64,000 nucleotides of DNA from Asaia bogorensis_B (GTDB lineage: Bacteria > Pseudomonadota > Alphaproteobacteria > Acetobacterales > Acetobacteraceae), in the NCBI RefSeq assembly GCF_900465315.1, contig NZ_UBIX01000015.1. One strand, written 5' to 3'. Shown here one piece after another: positions 1 to 9,781 of this stretch. Made by a program: the position numbers and the translations under genes. How positions within the stretch are numbered: position 1 is the first letter of the stretch; each line of letters starts with the position of its first letter. The notes below the pieces were generated by a model that was not told where the DNA came from, did no database searches, and saw nothing but the letters and a program-made list of their open reading frames with translations.

Positions 1-86
1 GGCGGCTTCGTTTCAGATTTTGCTTTGCAGATAGGGACTGACAAGAATCCAGGCTGACCAGACCTGCTTCAAGTAGGTCGCTGTAA

Positions 87-344
87 TCACCAGCCAGACC
101 CCGCGTCACGCCCTTCCCGAGTGTCCGTGGCGCGGAGGCGGCTTATCAAGCGAAGGAAAAAGAAGCCGGCGGCACACGAAAAACATATCAGGGCTGCCGT
201 CTCGCAGATCGATGCGAGTCGTTCCAAGGAACCATCGAACAGCCCCAGATACACCAGACGATCGCCTATGAAGGAGAAAACCTTCACCAATATGGTTTCT
301 ACAACGCCTAAACCTATGAAAAGTATGATCAGCTTCAGAATCAT
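87..344 (-). CDS. small two-helix membrane protein, unknown function
   Basis: An 85-residue protein that I do not recognise. It has two hydrophobic stretches, about residues 2-28 and 45-66, consistent with two membrane helices and a short basic C-terminal tail. The ATG is preceded on the minus strand by AGGGG about 8 bases upstream, a good ribosome binding site. It lies 449 bp downstream of flgH on the same strand, so it may be the last gene of the flgG-flgA-flgH transcript or have its own promoter. Only position suggests a flagellar link. It could also be an unrelated membrane peptide. Confidence 0.5.
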   Translation of the reverse strand: MILKLIILFIGLGVVETILVKVFSFIGDRLVYLGLFDGSLERLASICETAALICFSCAAGFFFLRLISRLRATDTREGRDAGSGW

Positions 345-793
345 GTAACGGCCCCTGTCCTCGGTTTTTGACGAGAACGTCGAGTTCTAGGAGCCAATCG
401 TTAACAGAAGATGGGATTCAACACGCTCAATCCGCCTTGACGGCGCTCGCCTTGCATTCTCGATCACGAGAATTTTCGGGGTCTATGGAGGGCTTTCATC
501 AATGCGTTCAGCCATGGTGCGGCCATGTATTTCCTGCCTCTATGCAGAGGGCCGGAAAAACGCCAACACGAGAATATCGACCGTGATGAGTGAGGGGGTA
601 CGCATATAAATAATGGCCCCTCTCTTACCCGTTCCTTCCGGTCATCGTTACTTTTTTTGACGCAGTTCCCATGAGCGCTATGGCGAAAAGCCGGAGGAAA
701 CGTGGGCGGGGCGCTGCGCTACGCGAAAGACACCACATTTCGCAAGTTTAAGAAGCCGATAAACCAAGACCTGTCAACAAGCAGGTTGCCTGG
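345..793. other. intergenic gap downstream of flgH
   Basis: About 450 bp between flgH and the small membrane protein gene, both on the minus strand. I see no convincing ORF, RNA gene or strong terminator hairpin. ORFs entering it on the plus strand are shadows of flgH. It probably holds the 3' end of the flgH transcript and the promoter of the small gene. Confidence 0.4.
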
Positions 794-1516
794 TCAGAAT
801 GGCAGGACACCATTCATAATCTGCTGTCCCCAGCGCGCATTCTGGACAGTGGTCAGCTGTCCACGACCTCCATACGAAATCCGTGCCTCTGCGATACGGT
901 CATGTGTGACGATGTTGTCTTCCGTTATATCCTGGGGTCGAACAACGCCGCTAACCATGAGTTGACGCAGTTCACCATTGATGCGGACTTCCTGCCGGGC
1001 AACGACAACGAAGTTACCATTGGGCAGTACCTGCGTCACCGTCCCCGCCAGGGCAAGGGTGACAGTCTCATTACGGCGAATGACACCTGCGCCCGTATTC
1101 GCAGTCGCGCTACTTGTGTCCAGCGCACTGCTACTTGATAGCACCTTACCCTGGGCTCCGAAGAAACTCGGGATCCCGAATGTCTGCGAGCCGCTTCCTG
1201 CGACGGTGGTATTGTCGTTGAGTGCCGCATTATCCGAGATGTTGACGTTGATCGTTATCAGATCACCAACCTGAGAGGCACGCTGGTCTTTGAAAAAAGC
1301 CCGGCTTCCTGAGCGCCACAGGCTCCCGACCTCCGTCGGCGGAGGTTGGAGAGGTGGCATCGGCATTGTCACCGGACGATAGTCCGGCGACTGTGTTGGA
1401 TCGGAAGTGTGGGTCATTCTCGGTGGATGACCGAGTTCCGTCAGATCAGAGAGAGACGTGCAGCCGCCCAGTAGCAACAGCACGGTCAATGAGCCACGGG
1501 AGAAAAAACGCGTCAT
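794..1516 (-). CDS. flgH: FlgH, flagellar L-ring lipoprotein
   Basis: Builds the L ring, the outer-membrane bushing through which the flagellar rod passes. A lipoprotein signal is clear: a basic start, a run of leucines, then the lipobox LLGG-C with Cys at residue 19 from this start. The mature protein has the usual FlgH features, including LWRSGSRAFFKDQRASQVGD and the C-terminal VRPQDI and ARISYGGRGQL segments. An in-frame GTG at 1531 would add five residues. The ATG at 1516 was chosen because AGGTGG lies about 11 bases upstream and it gives a compact signal peptide. Length (about 240 aa) is normal. It follows flgA closely and forms part of a flgG-flgA-flgH operon. Confidence 0.96.
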   Translation of the reverse strand: MTRFFSRGSLTVLLLLGGCTSLSDLTELGHPPRMTHTSDPTQSPDYRPVTMPMPPLQPPPTEVGSLWRSGSRAFFKDQRASQVGDLITINVNISDNAALNDNTTVAGSGSQTFGIPSFFGAQGKVLSSSSALDTSSATANTGAGVIRRNETVTLALAGTVTQVLPNGNFVVVARQEVRINGELRQLMVSGVVRPQDITEDNIVTHDRIAEARISYGGRGQLTTVQNARWGQQIMNGVLPF

Positions 1517-1547
1517 CGTATTCAGAGCCACCTATCGCCAGGAAACG

Positions 1548-2543
1548 TCAAGGCGCAGGATTGCGCATAGACGCCGAAAGCCGGCGCATTGTGTTCGGAT
1601 CGGACGGGACTGGATGACTCGTCAACGCCACTTCCACATTTGACCCATCAGTGACTTTCCCGCTGACAATCATCCCGCTCGACTCATTCAATGCGCGGAC
1701 CTGCTGTTTGGCACCGGCATCCTCAAGAACCCTTCCAGCAATCGACAATCTGAGCCCTGGAGCTACGTAGGTGATCATGACGGGATCACCCTTATGCATA
1801 ATCACAGTGCGCTGCAGGTCCTGCGCAATGACCGCGGAGCCCGCCACGACACCACGGCTGATGGTCTGCCCCTCTACCTCAGCCGGATCGGTGACAGCAC
1901 GCGACGGCAGATGACCGGAATATGCCTCGTCCACCCTGACATCTGCGGCACTGACAACGCTTCCTGCCCCCAGCGAGTGGGTGTACACGATCACGCGCTG
2001 GGTGGCATGGACAACACCCGTCAGCATGAACGAGTCGGTTGCCAGATCTCCTGTAGGGTGGGCACGATAAACAGTGGATGAAAACCACCCGCTCCGCTGA
2101 TCCCATTTCACATCAGACAGAACAACCGGCTCGGCCTCATCCGCAGAGACTGTCACAGGATGAAAGTCGTGAAACGTTATTGAAACGGGGCCTTCGCCCA
2201 GGTCGGGCAGGTTTTTCCTGACGAGGGAAACGAAATAATTCTCGTCAAGAATTCTTCCCGCTCTGGTAATCGTCATGAACGAAGAGGAGGACTGGTCTTC
2301 CCACTCGACACCGTATTGATCGGCGATCGCAATAAGTTGTTGCCCGCTCACATGAATACTCGATCCAGGTGCCGGCCCAGGACCCAGAACCCGATCCTGC
2401 CCGGGCTCAAGACCAGAAAAAATATCAGAAAGACGAACCATCCCGGACGAAACGATGGACGTATTGCGCAGGGTCGCTGCACATCCCGATACGGAATGGC
2501 CTATCAAAGATAGCCCTATCAGAGCGATCGTGAGCCCGCGCAT
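1548..2543 (-). CDS. flgA: FlgA, P-ring assembly chaperone
   Basis: Periplasmic chaperone that helps FlgI polymerise into the P ring. It has an N-terminal signal peptide (about residues 1-22) and a C-terminal SAF/ChapFlgA domain. That domain is recognisable from the sequence VVSAADVRVDEA, then the TISRGVVAGSAV and VMITYVAPGLRLSIAGRVLE segments, and the end NVEVAL. At 331 residues it is at the long end for the family, with an extended N-terminal half. It starts 7 bp after flgG and ends just before flgH, so the three genes are probably co-transcribed and translationally close. Confidence 0.93.
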   Translation of the reverse strand: MRGLTIALIGLSLIGHSVSGCAATLRNTSIVSSGMVRLSDIFSGLEPGQDRVLGPGPAPGSSIHVSGQQLIAIADQYGVEWEDQSSSSFMTITRAGRILDENYFVSLVRKNLPDLGEGPVSITFHDFHPVTVSADEAEPVVLSDVKWDQRSGWFSSTVYRAHPTGDLATDSFMLTGVVHATQRVIVYTHSLGAGSVVSAADVRVDEAYSGHLPSRAVTDPAEVEGQTISRGVVAGSAVIAQDLQRTVIMHKGDPVMITYVAPGLRLSIAGRVLEDAGAKQQVRALNESSGMIVSGKVTDGSNVEVALTSHPVPSDPNTMRRLSASMRNPAP

Positions 2544-2550
2544 ATTGGTA

Positions 2551-3339
2551 TCACCGCAGATTAGTCAGGGTTTGCAGCATTTCATTCGAGGCAGTGATAA
2601 CTTTACTGTTCATCTCGTAGGCTCGCTGCGCCGTAATGAGCGCAGTGATTTCGGTCACGACATTAACTGAGGATTCCTCAACAAAGCCTTGACGGACCGA
2701 ACCATATCCCTCGCTCTGTGGTGTACTGAGGTTGGCTGTACCAGACGAGGTTGTTTCGGTGAACAGGTTCTGCCCCATCGCCGTAAGACCATTCTCATTC
2801 TGGAATGTCGCGAGCTGCAACTGACCAGCCACCTGGGCTGTAGTCTGACCAGACAACGTGTACTGCACCTGTCCAGACTGATCGATCGTGATATTCTCCG
2901 CATTGTTGGGAACGGAGATATTGGGAGACAGGGGATAGCCGTCTGCAGTGACAATCGTACCGTCTTCCGAGAGCGAGAATGTTCCGTCACGAGTATAGGC
3001 ATATTCTCCCGACGGAAGGGTTACACGGAAATATCCACGCCCCTCAATGGCAAGATCCAGCGAATTTCCGGTCTGTTCCAGCGTACCCTGCTCATTGATG
3101 CGGTATATGCCGGCCGTGCGGACACCAAGACCGACCTGCGCACCCGCAGGAACAAGGTCCCCGGTATCAGAACTCATCGTCCCGGCACGACGCAGATCCT
3201 GATAGATCAGATCCTGAAACTCAGCACGACGACGCTTGTATCCGGTGGTTGTCATGTTGGCGATATTATTGGAAATCGTCTCGACATTTGTGGTCTGGGC
3301 CTGCATGCCCGTATTCGCAATATCAAGCGATCTCATCAT
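2551..3339 (-). CDS. flgG: FlgG, distal rod protein
   Basis: Subunit of the distal rod, the straight part of the drive shaft inside the L and P rings. It has the axial-protein N-terminal signature around residues 5-40 (ANTGMQAQTTNVETISNNIA, then NMTTTGYKRR), the FlgG-type central domain, and the C-terminal heptad region ending NEMLQTLTNLR. Its 262 residues match the family exactly. It is the first gene of the flgG-flgA-flgH unit. A 278-bp gap separates it from the upstream glycosyltransferase gene and is a likely promoter region. Two adjacent ATG codons mark the start, and the choice between them is not important. Confidence 0.97.
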   Translation of the reverse strand: MMRSLDIANTGMQAQTTNVETISNNIANMTTTGYKRRRAEFQDLIYQDLRRAGTMSSDTGDLVPAGAQVGLGVRTAGIYRINEQGTLEQTGNSLDLAIEGRGYFRVTLPSGEYAYTRDGTFSLSEDGTIVTADGYPLSPNISVPNNAENITIDQSGQVQYTLSGQTTAQVAGQLQLATFQNENGLTAMGQNLFTETTSSGTANLSTPQSEGYGSVRQGFVEESSVNVVTEITALITAQRAYEMNSKVITASNEMLQTLTNLR

Positions 3340-3617
3340 TTCAGGACACCCCTATCAAGAGCACTTCGGAGAGCCTCTTGTATCGACATTATATTTTCTT
3401 ATCGCAACGAAATATCATTTCAGCTGCGCACAGGACTTCAATATCAGGCAATCTTCGAATTATCTGGCATGCAACATAGAGGCAGCTCGATGCCCCCATG
3501 TCGATATATGATGGTTACAGCCTACAATGCTTTGTTGCACAATACGAGACCGGGAATATGAAACTTTTCAAAATTTTCGAATGCCTGCATCAGCGCGTCT
3601 TTTGGGACACGCCTGTC

Positions 3618-5036
3618 TCATCGGGCTGAGACCGGCGTATGAGCATATTTCGTCTCAAGAAAAGCCGTGAGATCGTCTGTGAGCATGGCAACAGGCCCTC
3701 TCCAATCGAGGGGCTGCTTTTGCTGATAAAGGCGTATCGACTTATACCACGGTGAATCACGTCGCCCCGAGAGCCAACGCCAGCATTGATCATAGCGTGA
3801 AAGAAGCCATGTGGGCTTCCCCAGCCCAGCCGATACATGCGCAGTCGATGTGTCGACGGCGATAACGAGATCCAGCGTGTCAATCAGCGCAGCCGTATCA
3901 TCAAAACTGGCGATGTGGCTCGTGTGATCTGAAAGACGCATCCCTTCAGGCGGATTTGCCGCCTGCGCTGCGCGTTCTCCTATCTGCAGGCTATAGAACC
4001 TGAGCGTTTCAAAGCGTCTGGCGACCTGTCCTAGCGGTGCCAGATCCTGCAGATTCATGGAGCGGCGATGGTCAGCAAGAAATGCTGCCTGAACTTCGGG
4101 ATGCGGTGCGCCCGCCCACACCAGCCCCACACGAAAGGTATCGTGCCAGTCATCAGCGTCCCCAGCCCGAAGCCGTTCGCGCCACAGGGCGGTCTTTATC
4201 GGGTCAGGCCGCAGATATCTGCCAGGAACAGGGATCGTCTCGAGCGTTATCCCGAGCACGTGAGGCAGGCTGAGAACCGGACATTCGAGATCATGCTCGG
4301 GGAGGATATCGTCTTCCGACAGGACAGTGACTTCAGGGAAACTACGCTCCAGAAGCGAGACGAGCTCCGGCCTCACACGCAGAATGACCTGTCCGACCTT
4401 TTGCGCCGCAAGCGGAGCCAATCGGGAAAACTGCAAGACGTCTCCAAATCCGCCCTCGGTGAAAACCATCAGAGTTTTGTCAGGCGCCAGCTCACCACCC
4501 CAGCGAGGCACACTACTTTGCCCGCCAGAAGCACGCAGCGCTGTCCAGCGATGCTCATACTCACGAAAGCCTTCAGCATAATCGCCACTTTGAAGCAGCG
4601 AAACTGCGCGGTTGGTCCGGCTGTATACGTTGTCCTGGTTCATCTGGACAGCGGCATCATGAAAACCGCGCGCCAGTACATGATCTCCGCGATGATCAAG
4701 AGCTACGCCCATGTTACTGAGCGCCAGAGCATGCGAAGGCTCGAGGCGGAGACTGTTGCGATAGCAGGCGATCGCATTTTCGTACTGGCTCAGATGTAGA
4801 AAGCTGTTCCCTATATTGGACCACGCGTCGGGAAGACCAGGATCAAGCGCAACGGAACGACCCAATAATGCGAGAGCATCCGAAAACCGGTTTTGCAAGT
4901 TGAGCAGGCCACCGTAATTGCTCAGGGTGCGCGCGTTGTCGGGAGATGCCTGAAGGCGGATTTCGTATGCTTTCGCCGCTGACGCATAATCACCAGCCAG
5001 CTGAAGCGCTTCTGCGCTGCCTTCCGGATGGGTCAT
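3618..5036 (-). CDS. TPR protein with glycosyltransferase (GT-B/GT9-like) domain, FlmG-like
   Basis: The N-terminal half (about residues 10-165) is a run of tetratricopeptide repeats, for example ARTLSNYGGLLNLQNRFSDA and AWSNIGNSFLHLSQYENAI. The C-terminal half resembles GT-B glycosyltransferases of the GT9/GT41 type, with a nucleotide-sugar-site-like segment LVIAVDTSTAHVSAGLGKP and then TWLL. In Caulobacter, FlmG has this TPR plus glycosyltransferase plan and glycosylates flagellin, the TPR part binding the flagellin. I infer the same role here. The ATG overlaps the flgL stop codon (TGATG), so it is translationally coupled to a filament-junction gene. That supports a filament-related role. 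A paralogue lies at 18132-19706. The sugar and the acceptor residues cannot be told from sequence. Confidence 0.85.
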   Translation of the reverse strand: MTHPEGSAEALQLAGDYASAAKAYEIRLQASPDNARTLSNYGGLLNLQNRFSDALALLGRSVALDPGLPDAWSNIGNSFLHLSQYENAIACYRNSLRLEPSHALALSNMGVALDHRGDHVLARGFHDAAVQMNQDNVYSRTNRAVSLLQSGDYAEGFREYEHRWTALRASGGQSSVPRWGGELAPDKTLMVFTEGGFGDVLQFSRLAPLAAQKVGQVILRVRPELVSLLERSFPEVTVLSEDDILPEHDLECPVLSLPHVLGITLETIPVPGRYLRPDPIKTALWRERLRAGDADDWHDTFRVGLVWAGAPHPEVQAAFLADHRRSMNLQDLAPLGQVARRFETLRFYSLQIGERAAQAANPPEGMRLSDHTSHIASFDDTAALIDTLDLVIAVDTSTAHVSAGLGKPTWLLSRYDQCWRWLSGRRDSPWYKSIRLYQQKQPLDWRGPVAMLTDDLTAFLETKYAHTPVSAR

Positions 5037-6127
5037 CAGAGATAATCCGCCAGTGTCATGCCCTTCATGTTTGAAATAAGGATATACGAGGCACTCAGGC
5101 TGGTTTTGATATTCGCTGCATTGGTTGCGACTGTCGCCATATCAGCATTTCGCGAATCGCCCAGCTGGGTTTCGAGCATTGAGGAAAGCCCCGTCAGCAT
5201 TGTCGATTGCGAGGTCAGGCTGTTTTGCGTTGCGCCCACAGCGCCTTCCTCTTCGGTCAGCTGGCTAATTGTCGTGCCGAGCGACGTATAGATCTGCTTT
5301 GCGAGATCGGAAAATCCTGGTGTGTTGGACGACATCCCGTTCATTGCCGATACCGCCATAAGGTCTCGCATCAGATCCCTGATCGGCGATCCGGTGGACG
5401 TATTGCTCGACGAGGAGGTCATGGATGACTGAGTCGCAACGATACCGAAACTTGTTGTGGTATTGGTCCCACTCATCACGCTGCGTTGATTGTCGGCAGC
5501 TTGAGCCGGAGATACGGAAAGTGTCGACGAAAATACGGATACCGCCTGATCGGTTGACCCCGCCAGAGAAGTCGCACTGGCAAGAACAGACCCCGCATTG
5601 GATGCGTTGAGAGACTGAACGCTCGCCGCAATCTGCTGAGCCAGGCTGCTCGATGACAGGGAAGCGCTCCCTTTTATGGGGGCTGTGTTGCTGTCAGTGC
5701 CCGCAAATACGTAATTTGCACCATCGCTCGTATTGAGCACTGTCTTGAGATCACCAAGGGCACTCATTGCCGATGAGGCGGCGGCAGCAACCTGACTGGA
5801 TGTTGCTGTGCCTGAAATACCGAGCAGATTAGTGGAAAGCGTCTGCGCCATTGAAACGAGTTGATTGAGACCGGTGGCCGTGACGGACAACGTGTTCTGA
5901 GCGTTGGTGATATTGGATTGCCACGCCTGCACCTGAGTGATTTTGGGAGTGAGGCTGAGCGCCGCAGAACGGGAGGTCCCCAGATCGGCGTAAGTCGACC
6001 CAATGATACCGGTGCTGCTCTGCCACGTTGCGGTCTCTTGCTGCGCAGTCAGAGTCTTTACGCTCGCCTCAAGAATGAGCGAGAGAGCCGATCCACCGTA
6101 CTGACCTACCGCATTGCTCATGACCAA
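5036..6127 (-). CDS. flgL: FlgL, hook-filament junction protein (HAP3)
   Basis: Junction protein between hook and filament, exported by the flagellar type III system. It shows the flagellin-superfamily pattern: a conserved N-terminal coiled region (residues 20-110, with QQETATWQSSTGIIGSTYAD), a variable middle rich in Ser and Ala, and a C-terminal helix rich in Ser, Thr and Asn (VATNAANIKTSLSASYILIS). At 363 residues it fits alphaproteobacterial FlgL. It lies 12 bp after flgK and overlaps the downstream TPR-glycosyltransferase gene by one base, forming a flgK-flgL-glycosyltransferase operon. Confidence 0.9.
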   Translation of the reverse strand: MVMSNAVGQYGGSALSLILEASVKTLTAQQETATWQSSTGIIGSTYADLGTSRSAALSLTPKITQVQAWQSNITNAQNTLSVTATGLNQLVSMAQTLSTNLLGISGTATSSQVAAAASSAMSALGDLKTVLNTSDGANYVFAGTDSNTAPIKGSASLSSSSLAQQIAASVQSLNASNAGSVLASATSLAGSTDQAVSVFSSTLSVSPAQAADNQRSVMSGTNTTTSFGIVATQSSMTSSSSNTSTGSPIRDLMRDLMAVSAMNGMSSNTPGFSDLAKQIYTSLGTTISQLTEEEGAVGATQNSLTSQSTMLTGLSSMLETQLGDSRNADMATVATNAANIKTSLSASYILISNMKGMTLADYL

Positions 6128-6139
6128 TCTCCGGAACGC

Positions 6140-7708
6140 TTACTGGATTGCCGATAACAGCGCATTGAACATGGTCTGCACCGTGGAAATAATCTTCGCG
6201 TTCGCCGTGTAAGCATTTTGCAGCGCAACGGTCTTGGCCATTTCGTCATTGACGTTAACGCCCGACACATCTGCTACTTTGGTCTGCAGGAGCGTGAGAA
6301 CGGCGCTGCTAGACGTGACACCCGCGCTCATGGAAGCGATGGTAGCGCCCTGATTGGAAGTAAGGGCGGTCGATAACGCGAGTAGTCCCTGATTACCGGC
6401 ATATCCCGTCGAGATCGACCCACCTGGACCGAGATTGCTGGACGGCGCAGAAAGACTCCCGCTTACGTCTTCGGCGTCCGAGCCAAAGGTGGTGGAAAGG
6501 ACATTGCTGATGGTGGTTGTGACACCTGTATTGGTGCTCCCATCACTATTTGTGGTGGTGGTGAGCGCCGACGGCGTCTTGGTATAGGTACTGTTGACAC
6601 TCAGGCTGGCAGACAGCCCAACAATTCCCTGAGGCACCGGCTTACTGAGGTCACTGCCCTGAATCGAACTCGTCGCACTGGCGTCAGAGCCGGTAACGAA
6701 CAGCGGCAATCCTGCGCTGCCAAAACGATTCATCACCGTGTAGGAGAATGAATCAAGTTGCGCCTGCATCTGAGGGTAAGTGCTATCGCGCAGGGTCAGG
6801 TTGCCGCCAAGGCTCCCCCCTGTCAGACTCGTTGTAATATCCTGGCCAGCAAGAGTAATTGCCGGAATGGAAGAGTTCGTGTTCTGCGCACTGTAGTATG
6901 AACTGCTCGACAGTGTAACACTCGAAGTCGAGAGAGGCCACGTGCTGCTGGGTAGTGTCTGGGTGCTATCATCCAGACCCATCTGATCGGGTCTGGTTGG
7001 CAACTGTGTTCCGTCTGCGGTGCGCACCGTCATATCGCCGTTCGCACTGGTGGTGAAGGACACGCTCAGATTGGAAGACAGGTCCGACATCACGCCCAAA
7101 CGCTGGTTTTCCAGATCAGCGGTACCCTGCCCCAGACTTTTAAATTTCATGATCTGCTTCGACAGGGCACCAATCTGTGTCAGGTCGGAGTTGATGGAGG
7201 ACACATCGGAAACCGCACCATCAGCCGCCGCCTGTCGCTGTGAAGCATAGGTTGAGGCAAGAGTCTGCACGGTTGTCACCAAGGCAGAGGCCTTGCTGAC
7301 GACTGCACTCTGGGAGACGCTCTGGGTAGGAGTGGACGTCAGGGAAATCAGGGCACTTTGCAAATTGCCGAGCTGGTCCGAAAGGCTAGACGTACTTCCG
7401 GAGTCCTGAGAGGTAGATCCTTGCACGGAGGAGACGGCAGCCAGCGAATCGCTCATCACTGTGTAGGACGAGGCCTGGGCATTCTGCTGATAAAGCGATG
7501 ATTGAAGCGCTTGATTGATCGCAAGCTGGGTATTGCCAAGCCTGACCCCTGTACCATACCCCGCAGCCACCGAAGACAACGTCGCAGCCGTTTCTTTCAC
7601 GTAGCCGGTGGTATTTGCGTTCGCGACATTGTTTGCCGTCACAGCATACTGGGCCTCGATAACACTGAGGCTACCCGTGGCGATCGAAAGAGAGGCCAGG
7701 AGGTTCAT
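6140..7708 (-). CDS. flgK: FlgK, hook-filament junction protein (HAP1)
   Basis: First junction protein on the hook tip. Its N-terminal axial signature is clear (ITANNVANANTTGYVKE-like, near residue 25, within AQYAVTANNVANANTTGYV). The C-terminus has the FlgK coiled-coil motif VNVNDEMAKTVALQNAYTAN followed by KIISTVQTMFNALL. The central region is Ser/Thr-rich and variable. At 522 residues it has normal length. It is the first gene of a minus-strand operon with flgL and a TPR-glycosyltransferase. The 414-bp gap upstream probably contains its promoter. Confidence 0.94.
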   Translation of the reverse strand: MNLLASLSIATGSLSVIEAQYAVTANNVANANTTGYVKETAATLSSVAAGYGTGVRLGNTQLAINQALQSSLYQQNAQASSYTVMSDSLAAVSSVQGSTSQDSGSTSSLSDQLGNLQSALISLTSTPTQSVSQSAVVSKASALVTTVQTLASTYASQRQAAADGAVSDVSSINSDLTQIGALSKQIMKFKSLGQGTADLENQRLGVMSDLSSNLSVSFTTSANGDMTVRTADGTQLPTRPDQMGLDDSTQTLPSSTWPLSTSSVTLSSSSYYSAQNTNSSIPAITLAGQDITTSLTGGSLGGNLTLRDSTYPQMQAQLDSFSYTVMNRFGSAGLPLFVTGSDASATSSIQGSDLSKPVPQGIVGLSASLSVNSTYTKTPSALTTTTNSDGSTNTGVTTTISNVLSTTFGSDAEDVSGSLSAPSSNLGPGGSISTGYAGNQGLLALSTALTSNQGATIASMSAGVTSSSAVLTLLQTKVADVSGVNVNDEMAKTVALQNAYTANAKIISTVQTMFNALLSAIQ

Positions 7709-8122
7709 GCAATTCCGTTCAGCAAGAGAATGCCGCAGTCACCCACGACGGGCTTCAACACGCCACCCCGATAAAAAAGGGGAAACCAGCACGGACAGAC
7801 CTAGAGACAAATAGTTTCGTAAAAGTTTCCAACCACCTCTGATGGCAGGTGGGAAATAGCGCGAAAGGATACATACTTTCCGCCGATACGGCGGCTCTGG
7901 ATCTGGAAATTTGGCGCCATGAGAAGCTGGCACATTCGGGATAAAAAAGGCTGTAGCGAGGCAAGAGCGCAGCCTTCGGAAACCGCCCCCCGCCCCCGCA
8001 TCAGGCAAGCCGATGCAGGGTGGTGCACTCAATCCACGTCTATTGTGCATACCGGGCCACGCACCGTGAAAAAATGGCGCGGAATGAATACCTAGCCAAA
8101 TAGCTGTGACAAGCCCGACACC
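7709..8122. other. intergenic region upstream of flgK
   Basis: About 410 bp between the PAS chemoreceptor gene and flgK, both on the minus strand. It should contain the flgK promoter and the end of the chemoreceptor transcript. I found no convincing sigma-54 (GG-N10-GC) or sigma-28 (GCCGATAA) site and no CtrA-type TTAA-N7-TTAA box. The ORFs crossing it show no family resemblance. Confidence 0.4.
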
Positions 8123-9781
8123 CTAGACAACCTCACTCAACGTGAACTCATCAACAAGCCCCTTGAGACGCCCCGCCTCGACACCGAGACTATTAGCCGC
8201 CGCAGTTGCCTCTTCGACCATTGCCGCATTCTGCTGGGTCACACGATCCAGTTGACCCACAGCCTGGTTGACCTGCCCCAGCCCCTCCGCCTGGTCTTCG
8301 GATCCCAAGGCGATTTCCGACAGAAGGCCGTCAATTCCGGATATGCGTTCGACAATCCCACCCAGCGCAGATCCGGCGTCCGTGATCAGCTTTGCGCCAC
8401 GGTCAACGTGCGTCGTACTCTCTGAAATGAGGAGACGTATCTCCTGAGATGCCTTCGCAGAACGCTCCGCCAACGCGCGCACTTCTGTAGCCACCACGGA
8501 GAATCCACGACCCGCCTCACCCGCACGGGCGGCCTCGACGGCAGCGTTCAAGGCAAGCAAATTGGTCTGGAAGGCGATCTGTTCGATCATCCCGGTGATC
8601 TGCGAGATTGCCTTCGACGCCTCACGCATACGCTCCATGGCATCGATCGCTCCATCGACGATCTGGGTCGCCGCCAATGCATCGACTCTCATTGATGAAG
8701 CTGAACAGGCCGCTGCCTTGGCGCTTTCCGCCCCTTTTGATACGCGCGCAGTAATCTGATTGAGCGTGACGGCGGTGCGCTCGAGATTGCCCGCCTGCAT
8801 CTCTGTCCTGCGCGCGAGATCATTGGAGGCAACGACGATCTCATTGGCTCCGTTCGCGACCGTGCCGACCGAGGCCGCAACACCGCCGAGCGTCATGTCC
8901 AGCTTCGAGATTGCCCTGTTGAAATCTTCGCGGAGCTTCTCGTATGTGGGATCGATCTCGCCATTGAGGCGAAAACCGAGGATATTATCGGCCAGTCGCG
9001 CCAGGCCCTTACCAACGTCATCAATGGCCTTTACCCGCCCCGTGATGACCGTCGCGAATTTGACGACCTTGACCACCTCGCCTTTGATATCAAAAATCGG
9101 GTTATAGGAAGCCTGCAGCCATACCGGCTCCCCACGGCTATCGAGACGCTTGCATTCGAGCGGTACATATTCCCCTTTTCGCAGCTTGTTCCAGAACGCC
9201 TTGTATTCCGGGGTGGCAGCCATATCCGACCCGACGAAGATCGAATGGTTGCGCCCGACAAGATCTGGCAGTGAGTAGCCCATAGCTGCGAGAAAATTGG
9301 GATTTGCATGCAAGATGGTGCCGTCAGGCGCAAATTCGATAACAGCCTGAGCACGAGAGATCGCGTCGAGCTTGCCCGCTGTATCAGCCCTGAGGGCCGC
9401 AGCCTCTGTCACTACAGCTGCAACCTTGACGATTTTATAGACCCGACCTGTAACGTCCCTGACCGGATTATAGCTCGCCTGCAGCAAAACCTCGGAACCG
9501 CTCTTTGCCAGCCTTATGCATTCCTGCGTACAGGATTTTCCCTCAGATAACCCGCGCCAAAATCCTGCATATTCCGCACTTGCCGCATAGGTATCGTCAA
9601 TGAACAGGCGATGATGACGCCCTACGATCTCATCAAGCCGATAACCCATTGCATCGCAGAAATTCTGATTGGCCTCGAGGATCATGCCGCTCACATCGAA
9701 CTCGATGAACGCCAGCGCACGATCAAGCGCATTCATCTTGGCTTTGGCATCTGCCCAGCCACCAGGCCACGACTTAAACAT
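8123..9781 (-). CDS. soluble methyl-accepting chemotaxis protein with two PAS domains
   Basis: Cytoplasmic chemoreceptor with no membrane segment. Two PAS domains follow each other (about residues 14-130 and 135-255). Each has a GY-LDEIVGRHH or GYSLPDLVGRNH motif and a PAC-like end (LQASYNPVRDVTGRVYKIVK and LQASYNPIFDIKGEVVKVVK), so the pair looks duplicated. A HAMP-like linker and a methyl-accepting signalling domain follow. The hairpin tip is typical (EQIAFQTNLLALNAAVEAAR and then AGEAGRGF). The plan is like BdlA or Aer-type redox sensors. An in-frame GTG at 9838 is possible, but the ATG at 9781 has GGAG about 10 bases upstream and begins right before the first PAS domain. It ends TLSEVV, with no CheR-tethering pentapeptide. 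Confidence 0.93.
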   Translation of the reverse strand: MFKSWPGGWADAKAKMNALDRALAFIEFDVSGMILEANQNFCDAMGYRLDEIVGRHHRLFIDDTYAASAEYAGFWRGLSEGKSCTQECIRLAKSGSEVLLQASYNPVRDVTGRVYKIVKVAAVVTEAAALRADTAGKLDAISRAQAVIEFAPDGTILHANPNFLAAMGYSLPDLVGRNHSIFVGSDMAATPEYKAFWNKLRKGEYVPLECKRLDSRGEPVWLQASYNPIFDIKGEVVKVVKFATVITGRVKAIDDVGKGLARLADNILGFRLNGEIDPTYEKLREDFNRAISKLDMTLGGVAASVGTVANGANEIVVASNDLARRTEMQAGNLERTAVTLNQITARVSKGAESAKAAACSASSMRVDALAATQIVDGAIDAMERMREASKAISQITGMIEQIAFQTNLLALNAAVEAARAGEAGRGFSVVATEVRALAERSAKASQEIRLLISESTTHVDRGAKLITDAGSALGGIVERISGIDGLLSEIALGSEDQAEGLGQVNQAVGQLDRVTQQNAAMVEEATAAANSLGVEAGRLKGLVDEFTLSEVV

